The notes beneath the pieces are model-generated. The model ran no database searches and had not been told where the DNA came from. It saw nothing but the letters and a program-made list of their open reading frames with translations. Made by a program: the position numbers and the translations under genes. Of a DNA stretch of 64,000 bases, positions 53,113 through 64,000 are shown piece after piece. The DNA lies in contig JASSKH010000010.1 in the NCBI GenBank assembly GCA_031763025.1, positions 7,953,427 through 8,017,426 of the forward strand, in the 5' to 3' direction. Source of the stretch: Macrocystis pyrifera. Its lineage: Eukaryota > Sar > Phaeophyceae > Laminariales > Laminariaceae. Each line of letters starts with the position of its first letter. The stretch's first letter is position 1.

Positions 53113-55195
53113 TGTAGTGGTTGCAGAGAGTGACGTGGTGGTAATGAACGAAAACTCAGAAGAGCCGCAGCAGAAGTGAGACAAACACAGCACGCTATAG
53201 GAGGCAGTCTAAGCGGTCAACCAAAACAAAAACACAATAGCCATATCCAGGTGTACACCTGTGCCAATAGGCCTAAAAAACAAGGTATGATGTCCACTCG
53301 GCCAATCACGTTGCTTGTGGGGGGTTATTTATAACCTGCTTTGAGGATGAACATGTGTTGGAGTGAAAACAGGACACGCATAAGATCTATTTTTGGTCGT
53401 CACCCCTTTTAGGAGTGCGGTCCCATTTGGGCACCAACTATTAATAGTCCAGTCAGAATATAACTGGTTTGTCACCAGCGAACGGAACTGCAGCTCATAA
53501 AACACATATGCTTGGCACATCCTATTATCGGGAATAGTCATGACGGACATAACTTTTACCCCTTAGTTTTTGAGAGCTGAAAAATTCGATTTGGCGACAG
53601 GACCAAAAACTTCAAGGTTGAAGGTTTTTATCGAAACAAAATTCGGGCACGCAGGACGGACGAAAAAAAAAAAATCAGTTAATAAGGGGGAAAAGCACCA
53701 GAACAACAAAAAACATGCACTGTTTCGTTAAAATCAGTAAGCCCTCCTTACATCAGCCAAGCAAGCTTCCTGCATCAAGTCTTGAAGCGTTTCCGGGCAT
53801 ACAAGCATCTGTTTGGCGGCGACCGAATGTTGAACCCAATAGGAAGATAGCAGTATATTTTTGCGACATATTCGAGGCTTCGAGATTGTGCTGTCGACGT
53901 CCAAACACTTCTCGCCCACGAGCGAGAAAGAGGACGTGGCGGGCATGCAACCCGCCTACAGGGTAGACTGTAGGCAATTCATCGTAAGAGTGAAAAATGC
54001 AGCTTGGTCGGCCACGAATGGTCTTGTGCCGCGAGGCCGTCCAACACTTTTCGACATAAATTTTGTTGGCTCGAAAAAAAACAACACCACCTCGTAACCC
54101 CGTGCTGTTCAATCCATACTAACATTGTATGGAAAACATTCCCCCGCGAATGTAGAGGTTGTTTTTCGGAAACACAAGACGAATTAAGGCTTGCGAAGAG
54201 TTTAAGGGCATTGGCATGCACGACTAAGAATAGAATGGCCTATTAATAATACACCCCTCACGTGCCGTGTAACTGAAGGCTAGGCTTACACATGGCTAAC
54301 AAGTATCAAACAAACAAAATAAAAAACCCTTTGATGACGAATCTAGAAAAATATTTGACGGCCTCGCAACAAGGCGGTTCGTGGCTGATCAAACTCGTTT
54401 TTCCCACGCGCGAGGGGTATGTACAGTCCACGCTCTACAAGGGTCGCCGCGCCGCGCCGCGCTGTCTCTCTCGTGCTCTAACGCCTCTCGTGGTAAGATT
54501 GGAAGGCGCTTATCACATACCGTAGTGCGGGGGGGGTATTCACATGCCATGCATTGTCGCATAGTCGAATGAGCATAGATCCTGGTAACATTTCCTCAAT
54601 GCCGGGACGAAACACGTCGGATCACAGCTCACCGGGCAATAATTCCGGTTGCACCAAGCGCAAACCGCCGTGAGGTGTTGAGCGAGTTGCATGAAGGGTG
54701 AACTCCACCCTACCGAGAACCTGAAATTACGATCGTTGAGCTGACAAGCAATCAATGGATGACAGCGTTGAATTAGCTGGCTGATGCGTAATGGGAGAGG
54801 GTGGTGGAAAGCATTGTTATTGTTGATGTATTATTGTTTTACTACTGCTTGTACTATTATTTTGAGCTCAGCGACGACAAATAGCGAGTGAGCACGAGCC
54901 AAAAGGGTTAATACAATGCAAAGGATGGAACAGCACTCGTGCCCTAACTCGCACTTATGTGCAGTACCGGCCCTCTCACAAGAAACCTGATATCGGGCTC
55001 AGGCTCACTTCCTTGATCTGAGCGTGCTTGAAAGCATACTGCCTTGGGCTGGGCGTTCCTTTCCCGGTCGCCGAGAAGACATTGTTTTCCTTTTAAAGAC
55101 TCCCTAATAAAAGCGTCTGGGAGACCTCTCTATACGACATCCTCCATCCGCAGTTTTCTGTCTACGGTGAACAGTTTTCCGCTCTCTACTTGGTG
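53113..55195. other. No recognised gene
   Basis: ORFs at 53715-53966 (+), 53861-54097 (+) and 53753-54112 (-) overlap; their composition is partly protein-like but no domain is recognised. The diverged family 2 MITE is at 53401-53504. Confidence 0.4.
53401..53504. mobile_element. piggyBac-like MITE (family 2), diverged
   Basis: ACCCCTTTTAGGAGTGCGGT at the left and GGAACTGCAGCTCATAAAAC at the right, in the arrangement of the complete copy. Both TTAA sites have decayed. Confidence 0.6.
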
Positions 55196-57723
55196 TTAGA
55201 TTCCTAGCCGCTTCAACGTATTAGACATGGTGTGCACCAGCGGTAGGTGCTGGTTAACTTGTGACCCTGCTCTGAGGCAGATGCGTGCATGGCGAGGGTC
55301 CGCGTCAACTGCATCGCGGCGGGGGCACCTTACGGCCACATGCCCTTTTATCCCTATGAAGCGCCTTCCCATGTCCACGAACGCTGCTGCGGTTACTAGA
55401 CGTAGTGATCCCATTGGCCTCACCCGAAGGTATGCCGTGGCTACAGCACCCTGTGGACTCCTGTAGCGAGCCTTGACGAAGACCTTGCTCTCCGTCCCAC
55501 CTAGCGGGTGGCCTAGGTCGGGAGGGGCGCGCTGTCTCCAGTAGCTCCTCCAACGAAGTAGTGTGGGCAGCGTGCCGACCTCGGTTCACCAGCTTGCACA
55601 ACTTCGGTTTGGCTTCGCGTGAATTGGTCGTTTCGGTGTCGTGGGCTACTAGCATTTCGGCCTTGGGGACAGGTCCTCCTCTGCGCCTAGACTCCATTCC
55701 AGCCAAAATTCAGGGACGATGCCGGCCATCACTTCCTTGGTCACCCCATACGTATATCGTATCTCCCGCAAGCTACCTCCCAGCTGAGCAATGACGCTCG
55801 GGTCCGGTAGCCCCTTCCTCACTTCGCCTCCTAACGGGCCTGTGAAGTCTGCTAGAACCTCCGGCAAGATCCCCACTCTGCTCCAAATGGAGGCCGACAT
55901 TTTCCTCCCTTTTGTCGACGGCACCGCTAACCTCCCCGCCCCCGTAGAAAGGCGTGCCTGGGCCTGCTGGTATGGTTCAAGAGTCAATCGACTACCCGGA
56001 CACCCCTCCTTGAAAACCGACTTTGCATCCGACGCTCCCGGTAGCTCGCGGATTTCTCGTACGCCCCCTGCGCCCCGTAGTCGGCCTTTTTACATGTTTC
56101 GGGGGACAGCCTCGAGTCCAGAGCCCTTTCGAGGTGGCTTGTCCATTGCCCGAGAGATTCGACGGTTCTGAGGGCATCTGTTCGTTGGTCGGGCATGTTG
56201 GCGAGGCAGGGCGCAAGGCGGCTCGCGCCCCCGTACCTCACTCTCTCTATTGCTCGCTCCCTTGCGTAGTCTTCCGTGCCGATCGGGACCCTCACCACCA
56301 CCGTGACCCCTTGTTCGTGTGCGATACGAACCTCAACGCTTTCCAGGAGAGATTTCTTTTCCGCCATCGGGGCGTGCCCTTTGGATGGTAGTGCTTCTGC
56401 TTCGACCAAAATATCGATGCCACCTAGCTCTTGCCGTGGGGAGGCGAATTCTCTAACCGTGTTGTCCGATATCTCCGTAAGGTCGAAAGAGACATCGACC
56501 ATGCACACGAAACCTTCCACTCCTTCTCCCTCGAATTCCTGTCGGAATCGCTGCAACTCCGGTCGCAACACCCGACAGAATTTTGCTGGTCCCATGGGGT
56601 TCCCTTGCTGTACACCGCTGGAGCAAGCAATCGTCCTGGTCTCCCCTGAGTCGATCCGGAGCAACACGTCGGCTGGGCTTGCGCTGGAACACTTGACCAC
56701 CAACGACGTGAGCGCTGGTAAGCACTTTGCCACCTCTTCTAGCACTGCCGTCCTTTTCACGGTGTTGAATGCGTTGGAGCAGTCTGTGAGAATGAGCCTG
56801 TTGCATATTTCGTCTAGCGTCCTACCCTTCAATTCTGCATGCTCCAATCTAGCGGGTATGGCGACCCTAAACTGTCTCACTTCTCGGTTTACCTCCTCCA
56901 ACCGCGGCCGCCACGGTTTATGAACCTCCTCCATATCATGCCCACGCAAACCGGCCAGCACTTTTCCCCCAACGCGGTGAGACTCCACTGTAGGAAGAGC
57001 TGACAAACCTCTGGCGGGAACGCGTAGGGCTCGACGACGGTTTTCCGCCAGAAGGCTGTCATACCGTTCCTGAACTCCTCTCTGCCGATGTCGGTGTGAA
57101 TAATGGATAGTAGGTGAAAAAGTCGTTGACCGTCGTTTCCGCGGCCGGAGAGGGCGCTTTGGGAGCTGATGACGTCGAAGAGCACCTCGAAGGCGTACTC
57201 ATCTTCAGGGCTCCACGGGCGGCCATTTTCATCTTTCACCTCGGTAGGGCTCGCCAGCACTGCAGCCGTTGCCGCCGTGTTCGGGAAGGAACTTCACCAC
57301 CAACGTGTTCCACGTCTCCTCGTTCCCCGCTGGTCGTGGCTCTGCCAGAAGGTGGCGTACTGCCCCTTTGACCCCTCTCGCACGGCGACACGCCGACGAT
57401 GCTCGTTCAAGATTCGCCTCCTCCGAAGCTTCCTGGGCGGCAACCCGTTGTCTCAAGTCCCCTCTGCTGGCATACGCTATCAGCCATGGGAGCAGAAGCA
57501 CGATTTCCTTGCTTTCCACCAGCGTGAACCTCTGCTGCCTGTCGATCCGGCCGTCCGGTGATTGGAGCAGGGCTGGCATGAGGTACCATAACCTTATCGC
57601 CCGCAAGATTAAGTTTGGTGTGGCCGAGTCCCGGTTCCGCCGATGCTCCCCTATAGCGTGGTTGAAGATGCCATGGGCGTGAACGCTCAGGCGCGCGTGT
57701 TCTCTAGCCAGCCGCGTCTGCAC
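55196..57723 (-). pseudogene. Reverse transcriptase of a second retroelement, damaged
   Basis: The main ORF (55984-57006, 340 codons) has RT motif A ILTDCSNAFNTVKR and motif B SSGVQQGNPMGPAKFCRVLR; the catalytic YMDD is replaced by CMVD (GFVCMVDVS). Upstream pieces (56889-57260, 57229-57723) and downstream pieces (55649-55987, 55305-55706, 55196-55423) continue the protein in other frames. The last part has VRCPRRDAVDADPRHARICL, a Cys/His cluster as in restriction-like endonuclease tails. I infer an R2-, CRE- or Utopia-like non-LTR element. Confidence 0.72.
55984..57006 (-). CDS. Longest intact RT ORF (340 codons)
   Basis: Central RT ORF of the element. Palm motifs are present, with loss of the first catalytic Asp of the YMDD box and a change of Tyr to Cys. 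Enzymatically dead by prediction, despite the open frame. Confidence 0.7.
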   Translation of the reverse strand: MSALPTVESHRVGGKVLAGLRGHDMEEVHKPWRPRLEEVNREVRQFRVAIPARLEHAELKGRTLDEICNRLILTDCSNAFNTVKRTAVLEEVAKCLPALTSLVVKCSSASPADVLLRIDSGETRTIACSSGVQQGNPMGPAKFCRVLRPELQRFRQEFEGEGVEGFVCMVDVSFDLTEISDNTVREFASPRQELGGIDILVEAEALPSKGHAPMAEKKSLLESVEVRIAHEQGVTVVVRVPIGTEDYARERAIERVRYGGASRLAPCLANMPDQRTDALRTVESLGQWTSHLERALDSRLSPETCKKADYGAQGAYEKSASYRERRMQSRFSRRGVRVVD

Positions 57724-58239
57724 TTTTGTCGCGGTTGCGAAACGCTACCCCTGGTCACCATCTAAGGAAACTGTACCGAGTGGTGGACCTACGCCCGGGC
57801 TGTTTTTATTCCATCCATCATAAAGCCCCCGGCTGCGTAGACCCTTGTCATCTATGGTCCCCCTCTCATCCGCGCCGCCAGAGAGCAAAGACCCGGGTCG
57901 GCTTGGACCACTGTCTCCAGCGTGTCTCTTGTGGGAATCAAGGCTCCGCGGTCGATCGCTGGACGGCGGAGTGGTGCCGTTGCCGTACGTAGCGCAAGGG
58001 CCTTAGCTACTCAACGACCGTGGAGCACGTAGCGCCCTTGCCCAAACAGAAAACGTACCGCCCGTTGTTCGAGCTGAAGCGTCACACCGCAGACATCACA
58101 CGCCATAGAATCTGTGGTGCCGCCAAGGAAGGAACGGGCGCGCATCCCGTTGCCTGTTCCCCCCCCTGCGCTATGGGACGTCCTTCTTCCCGAGCCTCGT
58201 CTTTTGGTGTTTTGGGCCGCCTGAAGATAATTTCTGATC

Positions 58240-58600
58240 CTCTTTCTCCACTTCTTTTACGCGCTTATCACCGTCGTCGTCTCTCTGCACCACTAGTTCG
58301 CGTCCCTCTGGTCCCCGATTCTCCTCCACCCTCCCTATATCCTCTTCCCTCTCCATCCCCCCCGGTGCCCCGGTCCGTCTTACTCTCTTCGACCCCCTGC
58401 TCTCTCCACTACCTTCACTCCTCCCGCTCTCCCCCCCGCTCACATCGTTTCATCTGCCCCTTCCCCCGCACCCGTCCCCCCGACTCGAAGGTGCCCCTTT
58501 ATTTCTCCTCGCTGCTTCCACCGCTCCATCCGCCCCCTCCGCTCCACCCTCCCCTCCTTCCCCTCCAACTCTCTCTGGTTCACCCCCCCCCCTATGCAGT
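58240..58600. repeat. Pyrimidine-rich (C/T) tract
   Basis: Predominantly C and T on the + strand (for example CCCTCTCCATCCCCCCCGGT), so transcripts from the - strand would be purine-rich. Confidence 0.75.
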
Positions 58601-59114
58601 ATACCTGGTATATATAGGTTGGGTTGCCGTCGGTTGGCGACGACGCTGTAAAACACGCCTCTCATTCTTGAGATAGACAGCCAGGGTATCCTCTGTTTGT
58701 TTGCGTTTATGTTTTGGCGGTTACCACGTCTGGCGGGTAAGTTAGATCATTTTTGTGCGGGGAGAACCTTTACTCCGCAAAAGGGGGATGATCGTATCAC
58801 GCAGTGAGTATATGGTGAGGCACCCACAAGGCAATTCCATACTAAACCCATTGCTGTCTCTGGACGTGGCCACACCAGAACTTAAACCGATTAATTGATG
58901 CTGTCATCCATATGCAAGAACATCCGCCTCAAAAGCAGTTCTTAGTAGGATGCAGCTCACCTTTCATTTGAATCGCCCAAATTACGGCGCTTCGCGCTTG
59001 GTGCAAGCATTGTCTGCCTGGTCGGTGAACGCTCGACACGCGCTCCGTCACGGCATTGTAGGGATGCGAGGGTCTACGGTCATACGACTACGGCCATGCA
59101 TGATTATGAGTACA

Positions 59115-59400
59115 CCCCCCCCCCCCCCCCCCTCCCCACGCTCCTTTTGTCTTCCTCTCCCCCAGCCCCCCCGATCCGCCCCTTCTCCCTCCCGACCTGC
59201 TATCGAGGCTGCAGCACTACCCCTTCTCCCCGTCCCCCCCGCTCTCGTCGCTTCCCCCCGCTCTCTCCGCTCTCCCCGCTCCACCCACCCCCTCCTCTTC
59301 CCCTCCTCCCTCCGTTCCGCCCTCTCCCCCCACTCCCCCGGCTCCCCCTGCCAACCCCGCCTGCCTCGCTCCTTCCGTCCCTATCTCGCCCCCCCGGCCT
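59115..59400. repeat. C18 run and pyrimidine-rich tract
   Basis: C18 at 59115-59132 followed by about 270 bp of C/T-rich sequence. The purine strand could form G-quadruplexes or triplexes. Confidence 0.8.
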
Positions 59401-61482
59401 TCTGACGAGTGTAGCGTACTATCCCCCTGCCTGGCGTTTCGCGCACTGCTAGTGTCCGCCCCTCTCGCTGCGCTGGATGCTCGTTATTCCCTCCCAGATC
59501 CTCTCGATCGGTCTCTTAGATCCCTTGCGATCGCTCCTCTCCCCCTCCCGTACCTTAGACTGCCACCTGAGGTCTTGTTCGGCGCAGCCACTGACCTTTT
59601 TCGGAGCTGTCCGAGCTGATGTGGTTTCCTGTTTCACTCGTTCTGATTGTTTTATGAGGAGTTCGGAGCTTTGTGTTTTGCTCAAGCGGCCTTCTCAACC
59701 CCGGCTTGCTCTCAATGACCGACCCCGTTCCTCTCGGCGAGGGCGTCGCTTGCACCGGAAAGGGTGGGAGTGCGATACCTTCCTCCAGTACGTCTTGAAC
59801 CCCGAGGGTCCACCTTGCGAGGCGCTCCTCCCACTTGGTGTCGAGGCCCGCCAAGTATTCTGGGACGTGGGGTCCAATGTAGAGCCGTCGGTTTAGTAAA
59901 CGGAGCAGGATATCCAGAGCGTGAAGAATAGCGTATGGTAGCGGCCGACAGCCACTTCCCATTCTCTCGAGCGAGGGAAATCGAGGTAGGCCATTTGCGG
60001 CAGGCCTAGAGCATCACTGAATAGCGAGGACAAGAGGAACGAAGAGGTAGGACTCCTCCTGTGGGCGCGTACCATGAGTTTGAAAGAGGCGTAAACGCCG
60101 GCTGTCAGATAGGTGGCCGGCCCCGGGCCTGGGACGTCTCGTGGAAGGAGGTCGGCCATAACTGTAGGGTGTTCTTCAACGCCGCCTATCGTTCCGCTGG
60201 CTCATTGATTGGCCGACCACTGGCAAGCTCCGCCGGGTGGAGAGGTCGTCTTCCCCACGCCCACTCGCTGGGGCACGCGATGCAGGAACTCGGGTTTATA
60301 GGCCCCCTCGCAAGGCGATCTGCTCGTTCCAGCATGCAGCTGGATTCCCCGTGGAGGCACGGGACGGGTAGCCGTCTGTGGGTTTCCCCCGACCCCGCTG
60401 TTTCCTCTACCAGAAGCAGTCCGCGGTAGGTGCACGCTGTCTCTGCCTTTTGCATCTCCCTTCCCTTGTATGTGGGTTCTCCTCCTTCGAAATCGCTGAC
60501 CGCCACGATCTTGCCAACTGTTCTCTTTGTCGGACACCCCGCTCTGTCGCACCTTCAAAACGTTGGTATAGCCTTGGCAGAATGTCTAAGGGGCGGAACG
60601 ATCTCCTACGAGGCGGTGCAATTCCTTCTCGGGTGGCTACCCCGAACCAATCATCTCCCCTGTCGGAGGCCCCCTGTACACTTCATGTGGGCGATCCAAC
60701 CTTCGAAGACCAACCTGTCACGGTCTGCAACTTGCTGCCCACAGGCCCCGTATGGCCCTTCGACTTGTGCTAGTTGAGGGGTCGTGCCACCCCAGTCTCC
60801 CTAGATGTGTTCCTCGGCTCTCTAGGCTGCACTCCGCGACAAATCCATCGTTTTGGTTGCAGTAGTGGACTTCTTGCTGAGTCGGAGCTCCGCTGTGGCG
60901 ACCCTGGCTTCTTTGGATCACGCCTCAGCCGTGTCCGCCGGTCCGTCGAGAACCCGGATCTGTTGGAAAATGAGGTCTAGATCCACCTGTTGGCGCACTT
61001 CATCAAGAGTCGGGTTCGGGCACATTACCTTGTATGTGACCGTGCGCAACCCGTTGATCCTGGCTCGGGGGATTGGGTCTTCAACGAAGTCAAGGGCTCG
61101 ACAGCGGTGCAGCTCGTAAGCGCTGGATATTTGTACGAAGGCCACCTTGTCCTCCAGACCATACCAAACACTTCATATCACTCTCCCTCTTCTCCAGTCC
61201 CTTGTGACCCCCACCCCTTCTCCCAGCCGGCATCTCTCGTCGTGCGACCGCCATCGCTTCTGCCTTAACCTCTCCACCGTGCTGTTGGAGTGCCCTTCTG
61301 TCTGCTTGTCAGACTGGTACGGTGGCTCTGCAGGTCGGGCAACGTAAGTCAGTCAAAGCTCTGGCGCGGAGGGCGAGATATAGCAGGGAAGATGGAGTCG
61401 GTGGGGGCAGGTGCCGAGACGGACCATCGGAGACGCCAAGGTATCTTAGCACACACAGCAGTGTCAAGGGCCTCACTCGGGG

Positions 61483-62784
61483 CTACCTATGTCCTCGGGC
61501 GTCGGTGACGCTATTCGTATTGGCGGCGGCGGTGACTCTGGAGTCGACACCTGACTCGAGCTCCTCCTGTCTGGCACTCCTCTGGGCGTCGTCGTTGGCG
61601 TCGTAGTAAGCGGCACTTGCGTCCGTTTGGTGGTTGACTGCGGTGACGTTACGATAGCCAGTACCACCTCCGGTGTCAGGGGTGGCGTCCCTGTAGAGAG
61701 GGAGGGCACCGTCGGTAGCTGCTGCCGGCGCAGTCACAGGTGACGTCGGGGGTGGCCTGGCCGACCGTACTGTGGTCGACCGTACTGTGGTCGGTAATGG
61801 TTGCGACGTCGCCGACGGTGGCGGTGCGAGTATCGACGTCCCCGGTGGAGGCAACGGCGGTGGTTGGGATTGACCGTTGGCGAGGGCTGTCTTGGGCGCG
61901 GCTCGGGCACCTCCGGTTGAGTGGTTAGATGTAGCTGGTGCTGGGGGGGCGGGGTGGGCCGTTCTTCCTGGAATGGGCTGAAAACCCGCTGGTGTAGGGG
62001 TTGGGAGGTGAGTCCCGATCGTTGTTGGCGGCGATGAGCCCCAGGGATCTGGCTCTTGGATCTGGTCGGGTGCCATCGGTGTCGGGGGTGACGGTGTCCT
62101 CAACGTCACCATCTCCAGACCGGCTTCTGCTCGCGACTGTGCACCCATTGGCGAACGAACTCGACTCGACCTCCCCGGGTGGGCGGACGAAATGGGTGGA
62201 CGGGAGTCTGGCGGCGTAGACGCCGTCTCCTCCGACGACAGCGCAGGCTCCCCGACCGATTTTCGTAATCGACCCAGAAAGAGGGTAGACGACGGAGGTG
62301 ACCCCAGCCTCGTTGCCGCTGGTGACGTCATGGCCCCCTGCTCCGGTTGTGAAGGAAGAGGCACCCATGAGGAGGTTTGCGTCTGGGGTGGTACCGGTTG
62401 AACCTGTGGTGCCGGCGGCGCAAACCGCCCTGCCGCTTGTTGCGGAATGGAGGCGCCTGTTGGCTCGCTGACCCGTCCAAGCTGCTGCCCGAGTGCCTGC
62501 CCTCGCTCGGGTAGTGCCCATGTGTGTATCCGTCCACGCCGCCGCCGCAAGCCATCCGCCGGCCCCCCCCATGCCTCGTTGCGGCTGCGGTCACCCCCCT
62601 CCTCCATACTCCCTCGTCTCCGATGTGGCCTGCGAGTCTCTTGCTTCGCCCCTCTTCTACCAGGGTTCACTCCCATGGGGTCACTACTCTCTGGGCATCT
62701 CTGACTAGATGTTGCTCCCGGAGTGATGTGTGTATCCGTATATGCCCCGTCCTCGTTGCGGCTGCGGTCACCCCCCTCCTCCAT
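61483..62784 (-). CDS. Proline-rich ORF, 433 codons (likely retroelement ORF1)
   Basis: The longest ORF of the window. The product is low-complexity, rich in Pro, Ser, Thr, Ala and Arg, with a duplicated MEEGGDRSRNE at the N-terminus. It lacks a recognisable domain; a nucleic-acid-binding ORF1 is plausible from its position upstream of the RT on the same strand. A GC-rich compositional ORF is the alternative. Confidence 0.45.
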   Translation of the reverse strand: MEEGGDRSRNEDGAYTDTHITPGATSSQRCPESSDPMGVNPGRRGAKQETRRPHRRRGSMEEGGDRSRNEAWGGPADGLRRRRGRIHTWALPERGQALGQQLGRVSEPTGASIPQQAAGRFAPPAPQVQPVPPQTQTSSWVPLPSQPEQGAMTSPAATRLGSPPSSTLFLGRLRKSVGEPALSSEETASTPPDSRPPISSAHPGRSSRVRSPMGAQSRAEAGLEMVTLRTPSPPTPMAPDQIQEPDPWGSSPPTTIGTHLPTPTPAGFQPIPGRTAHPAPPAPATSNHSTGGARAAPKTALANGQSQPPPLPPPGTSILAPPPSATSQPLPTTVRSTTVRSARPPPTSPVTAPAAATDGALPLYRDATPDTGGGTGYRNVTAVNHQTDASAAYYDANDDAQRSARQEELESGVDSRVTAAANTNSVTDARGHR

Positions 62785-62908
62785 ACTCCCTCGTCTCTCC
62801 GATGTGGCCTGCGAGTCTTGCTTGCTTCGCCCCTCTTCTACCAGGGTTCACTCCCATGGGGTCACTACTCTCTGGGCATCTCTGACTAGATTTGCTCCCG
62901 GAGGAAGC
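62517..62908. repeat. Tandem duplication at retroelement 5' end
   Basis: Two units: 62574-62716 and 62751-62894 share about 140 nearly identical bases (177 bp apart), preceded by a shared TGTGTGTATCCGT at 62521 and 62728. Unit 1 has about 30 extra bases. Repeated 5' units act as promoter monomers in some non-LTR elements. Confidence 0.82.
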
Positions 62909-64000
62909 AGGGCGGTTGGTCTTGGCGGGGACTCCACGCCATCGTGGTCCTGAAAGCCTGGTCTTGTGCCCGAAGGTGGTGAGAGCCGCTATCTTGATAT
63001 ACTTTTTTTTAGCCCTAATAGCCAGGAGCGTCCCTTTTCCCAACTGGCCTAATGCCTACGTCGACCCTCTGTTAATCTGCCTTCGAGCGACGTACGTTTC
63101 AGCACTACGTGTGTTGTTTCTATTGTTCTTGTTCTCATAAAAAAATTAATAAAAATCTCGGCGGTTGTGAGATAGGTGCTGAAGCGCTAGGAAAATAAAA
63201 AAGCGCGCACGAACAAAATTCGGCTGGAACGCACGACACTTCTCAAATGAAACACCTCGAGAGGAAGGCGCACAGTGAAATTAATTCAATGTGCACCAAC
63301 AGTAAACTCGCACGGCTGCGGGTATCCACTCAACTAAAATAGCATAGAGCCCGCCCCATTTGCACAACACACCATCTAACGGCCACCGGTACTGACTGCA
63401 TCGGTTACTGTCTGGACCACCTCTTGTAGCGTACGAAACGCACGGTAGTCGATTACACAGAGAAGGTGGTAGTCTACACAGAGATGAACACACCTGCGCT
63501 CTGAGGTACTGTAAGAGCGACGGTTTGTATATATTCAGCGGAAAAAGAGCAATCGAACAAAAAAAGCACCATGCCAATATCAACTATCGCCGCGTCTTCA
63601 TGGGCTGTCTGACAAGGCGCAGGCAGCATACTTGTAATACCACGTCCCTTGCTTTTGGCAGTGGTCACTTCCCATGAAGGGTATCTACCTCGGTCAGCAC
63701 TCCGAAAACCAGGAACGTCAATCACAGGTACTACTGCCTTGTGAAAGAGTCAGGAAGAAAGCAAGGACTGCTGATGTAGTGACGGTGTGCGCGCCGGGCG
63801 CTGGTCTCCCTGTACTGTCCTGCCACCGTTCTTCACTCCCGCCGAATCGACATAGCTTGCCTGGCCGGCTCCTTCGCACACGCTCTCGTTGTCAATATGT
63901 CTCAGTCGGTCCCCCCTGTCCCCCTCCCCCAACCAAACGTCCTCGTCGCCCTTACCCTCGCGTTTTGATCCGAAAAACTGATACGGTTGCGCAGGGCTAG
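62909..64000. other. No recognised gene
   Basis: ORFs at 63474-63725 (-, VIDVPGFRSADRGRYPSWEV) and 63674 to the window end (+, possibly incomplete) have no recognised domain. Confidence 0.4.

Larger units (their letters stand above)
57724..61482 (-). pseudogene. Decayed middle part of the minus-strand retroelement
   Basis: A string of minus-strand ORF pieces (59555-59962, 59893-60159, 60186-60506, 60918-61145) is consistent with a broken reading frame between ORF1 and the RT. No domain recognised; membership in the same element is inferred from strand and position. It includes strongly pyrimidine-biased tracts. Confidence 0.4.

Noticed and set aside
54902..54912. AAAAGGGTTAA as an end of a piggyBac-like MITE
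   Set aside because: No partner inverted end lies within 100 bp on the expected side.
58020..58676. 218-codon ORF, Pro/Ser/Leu-rich
   Set aside because: Composition follows the C/T-rich tract, and the retroelement reading direction is the opposite strand.

Overview
This is eukaryotic nuclear DNA. It contains an intron-split protein gene with phase-consistent GT-AG junctions, many decayed non-LTR retrotransposons, a tRNA-derived SINE family and several families of short inverted-repeat DNA transposons. No bacterial operons, rRNA genes or CRISPR arrays were seen. Introns of roughly 0.1-1.4 kb, a TTAGGG-type repeat and the mix of LINEs would fit an alga or other stramenopile such as a brown alga. 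That assignment is inference; nothing in the window names the species.

Region 1-13.5 kb is mostly gene-poor. It holds diverged repeats, two copies of a 0.11 kb inverted-repeat element, a 16-bp tandem array, a long TAC microsatellite, one truncated telomere-repeat foldback element, and one acidic ORF ending at a good splice donor (8857-9156).

Region 13.6-25.2 kb carries the one convincing host gene, on the + strand: a ferric reductase / NADPH oxidase superfamily protein. I could chain 17 exons in consistent reading phase, with one exon (E7) uncertain. The chain encodes four haem-ligand histidines in two membrane helices, an HPFS FAD-binding motif, a GAGITP nicotinamide-nucleotide loop, a late CGANP motif and an aromatic C-terminus. 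The protein would pass electrons from cytosolic NAD(P)H through FAD and two haems to ferric iron or oxygen across a membrane.

Region 25.2-31.2 kb is intergenic, with one large CCACGG-rich foldback element and a few anonymous ORFs.

Region 31.2-53.1 kb is a nest of one endonuclease-plus-RT LINE family. It holds at least six copies with coding sequence (the longest at 47.8-52.7 kb) plus many 3' fragments ending in CAA repeats. Later insertions interrupt it: two hAT-like elements (one a 2.29 kb element with CCGTCCC arrays), SINEs, a piggyBac-like MITE and other MITEs. The paralogous LINE copies supply the empty sites, so the order of insertion can be read directly.

Region 55.2-62.9 kb is GC-rich and carries a decayed minus-strand retroelement of a different type: a proline-rich first ORF, a reverse transcriptase with a damaged YMDD box, and a C-terminal Cys/His region. 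A tandem duplication of about 0.2 kb lies at its 5' end. The last 1 kb has no recognisable gene.
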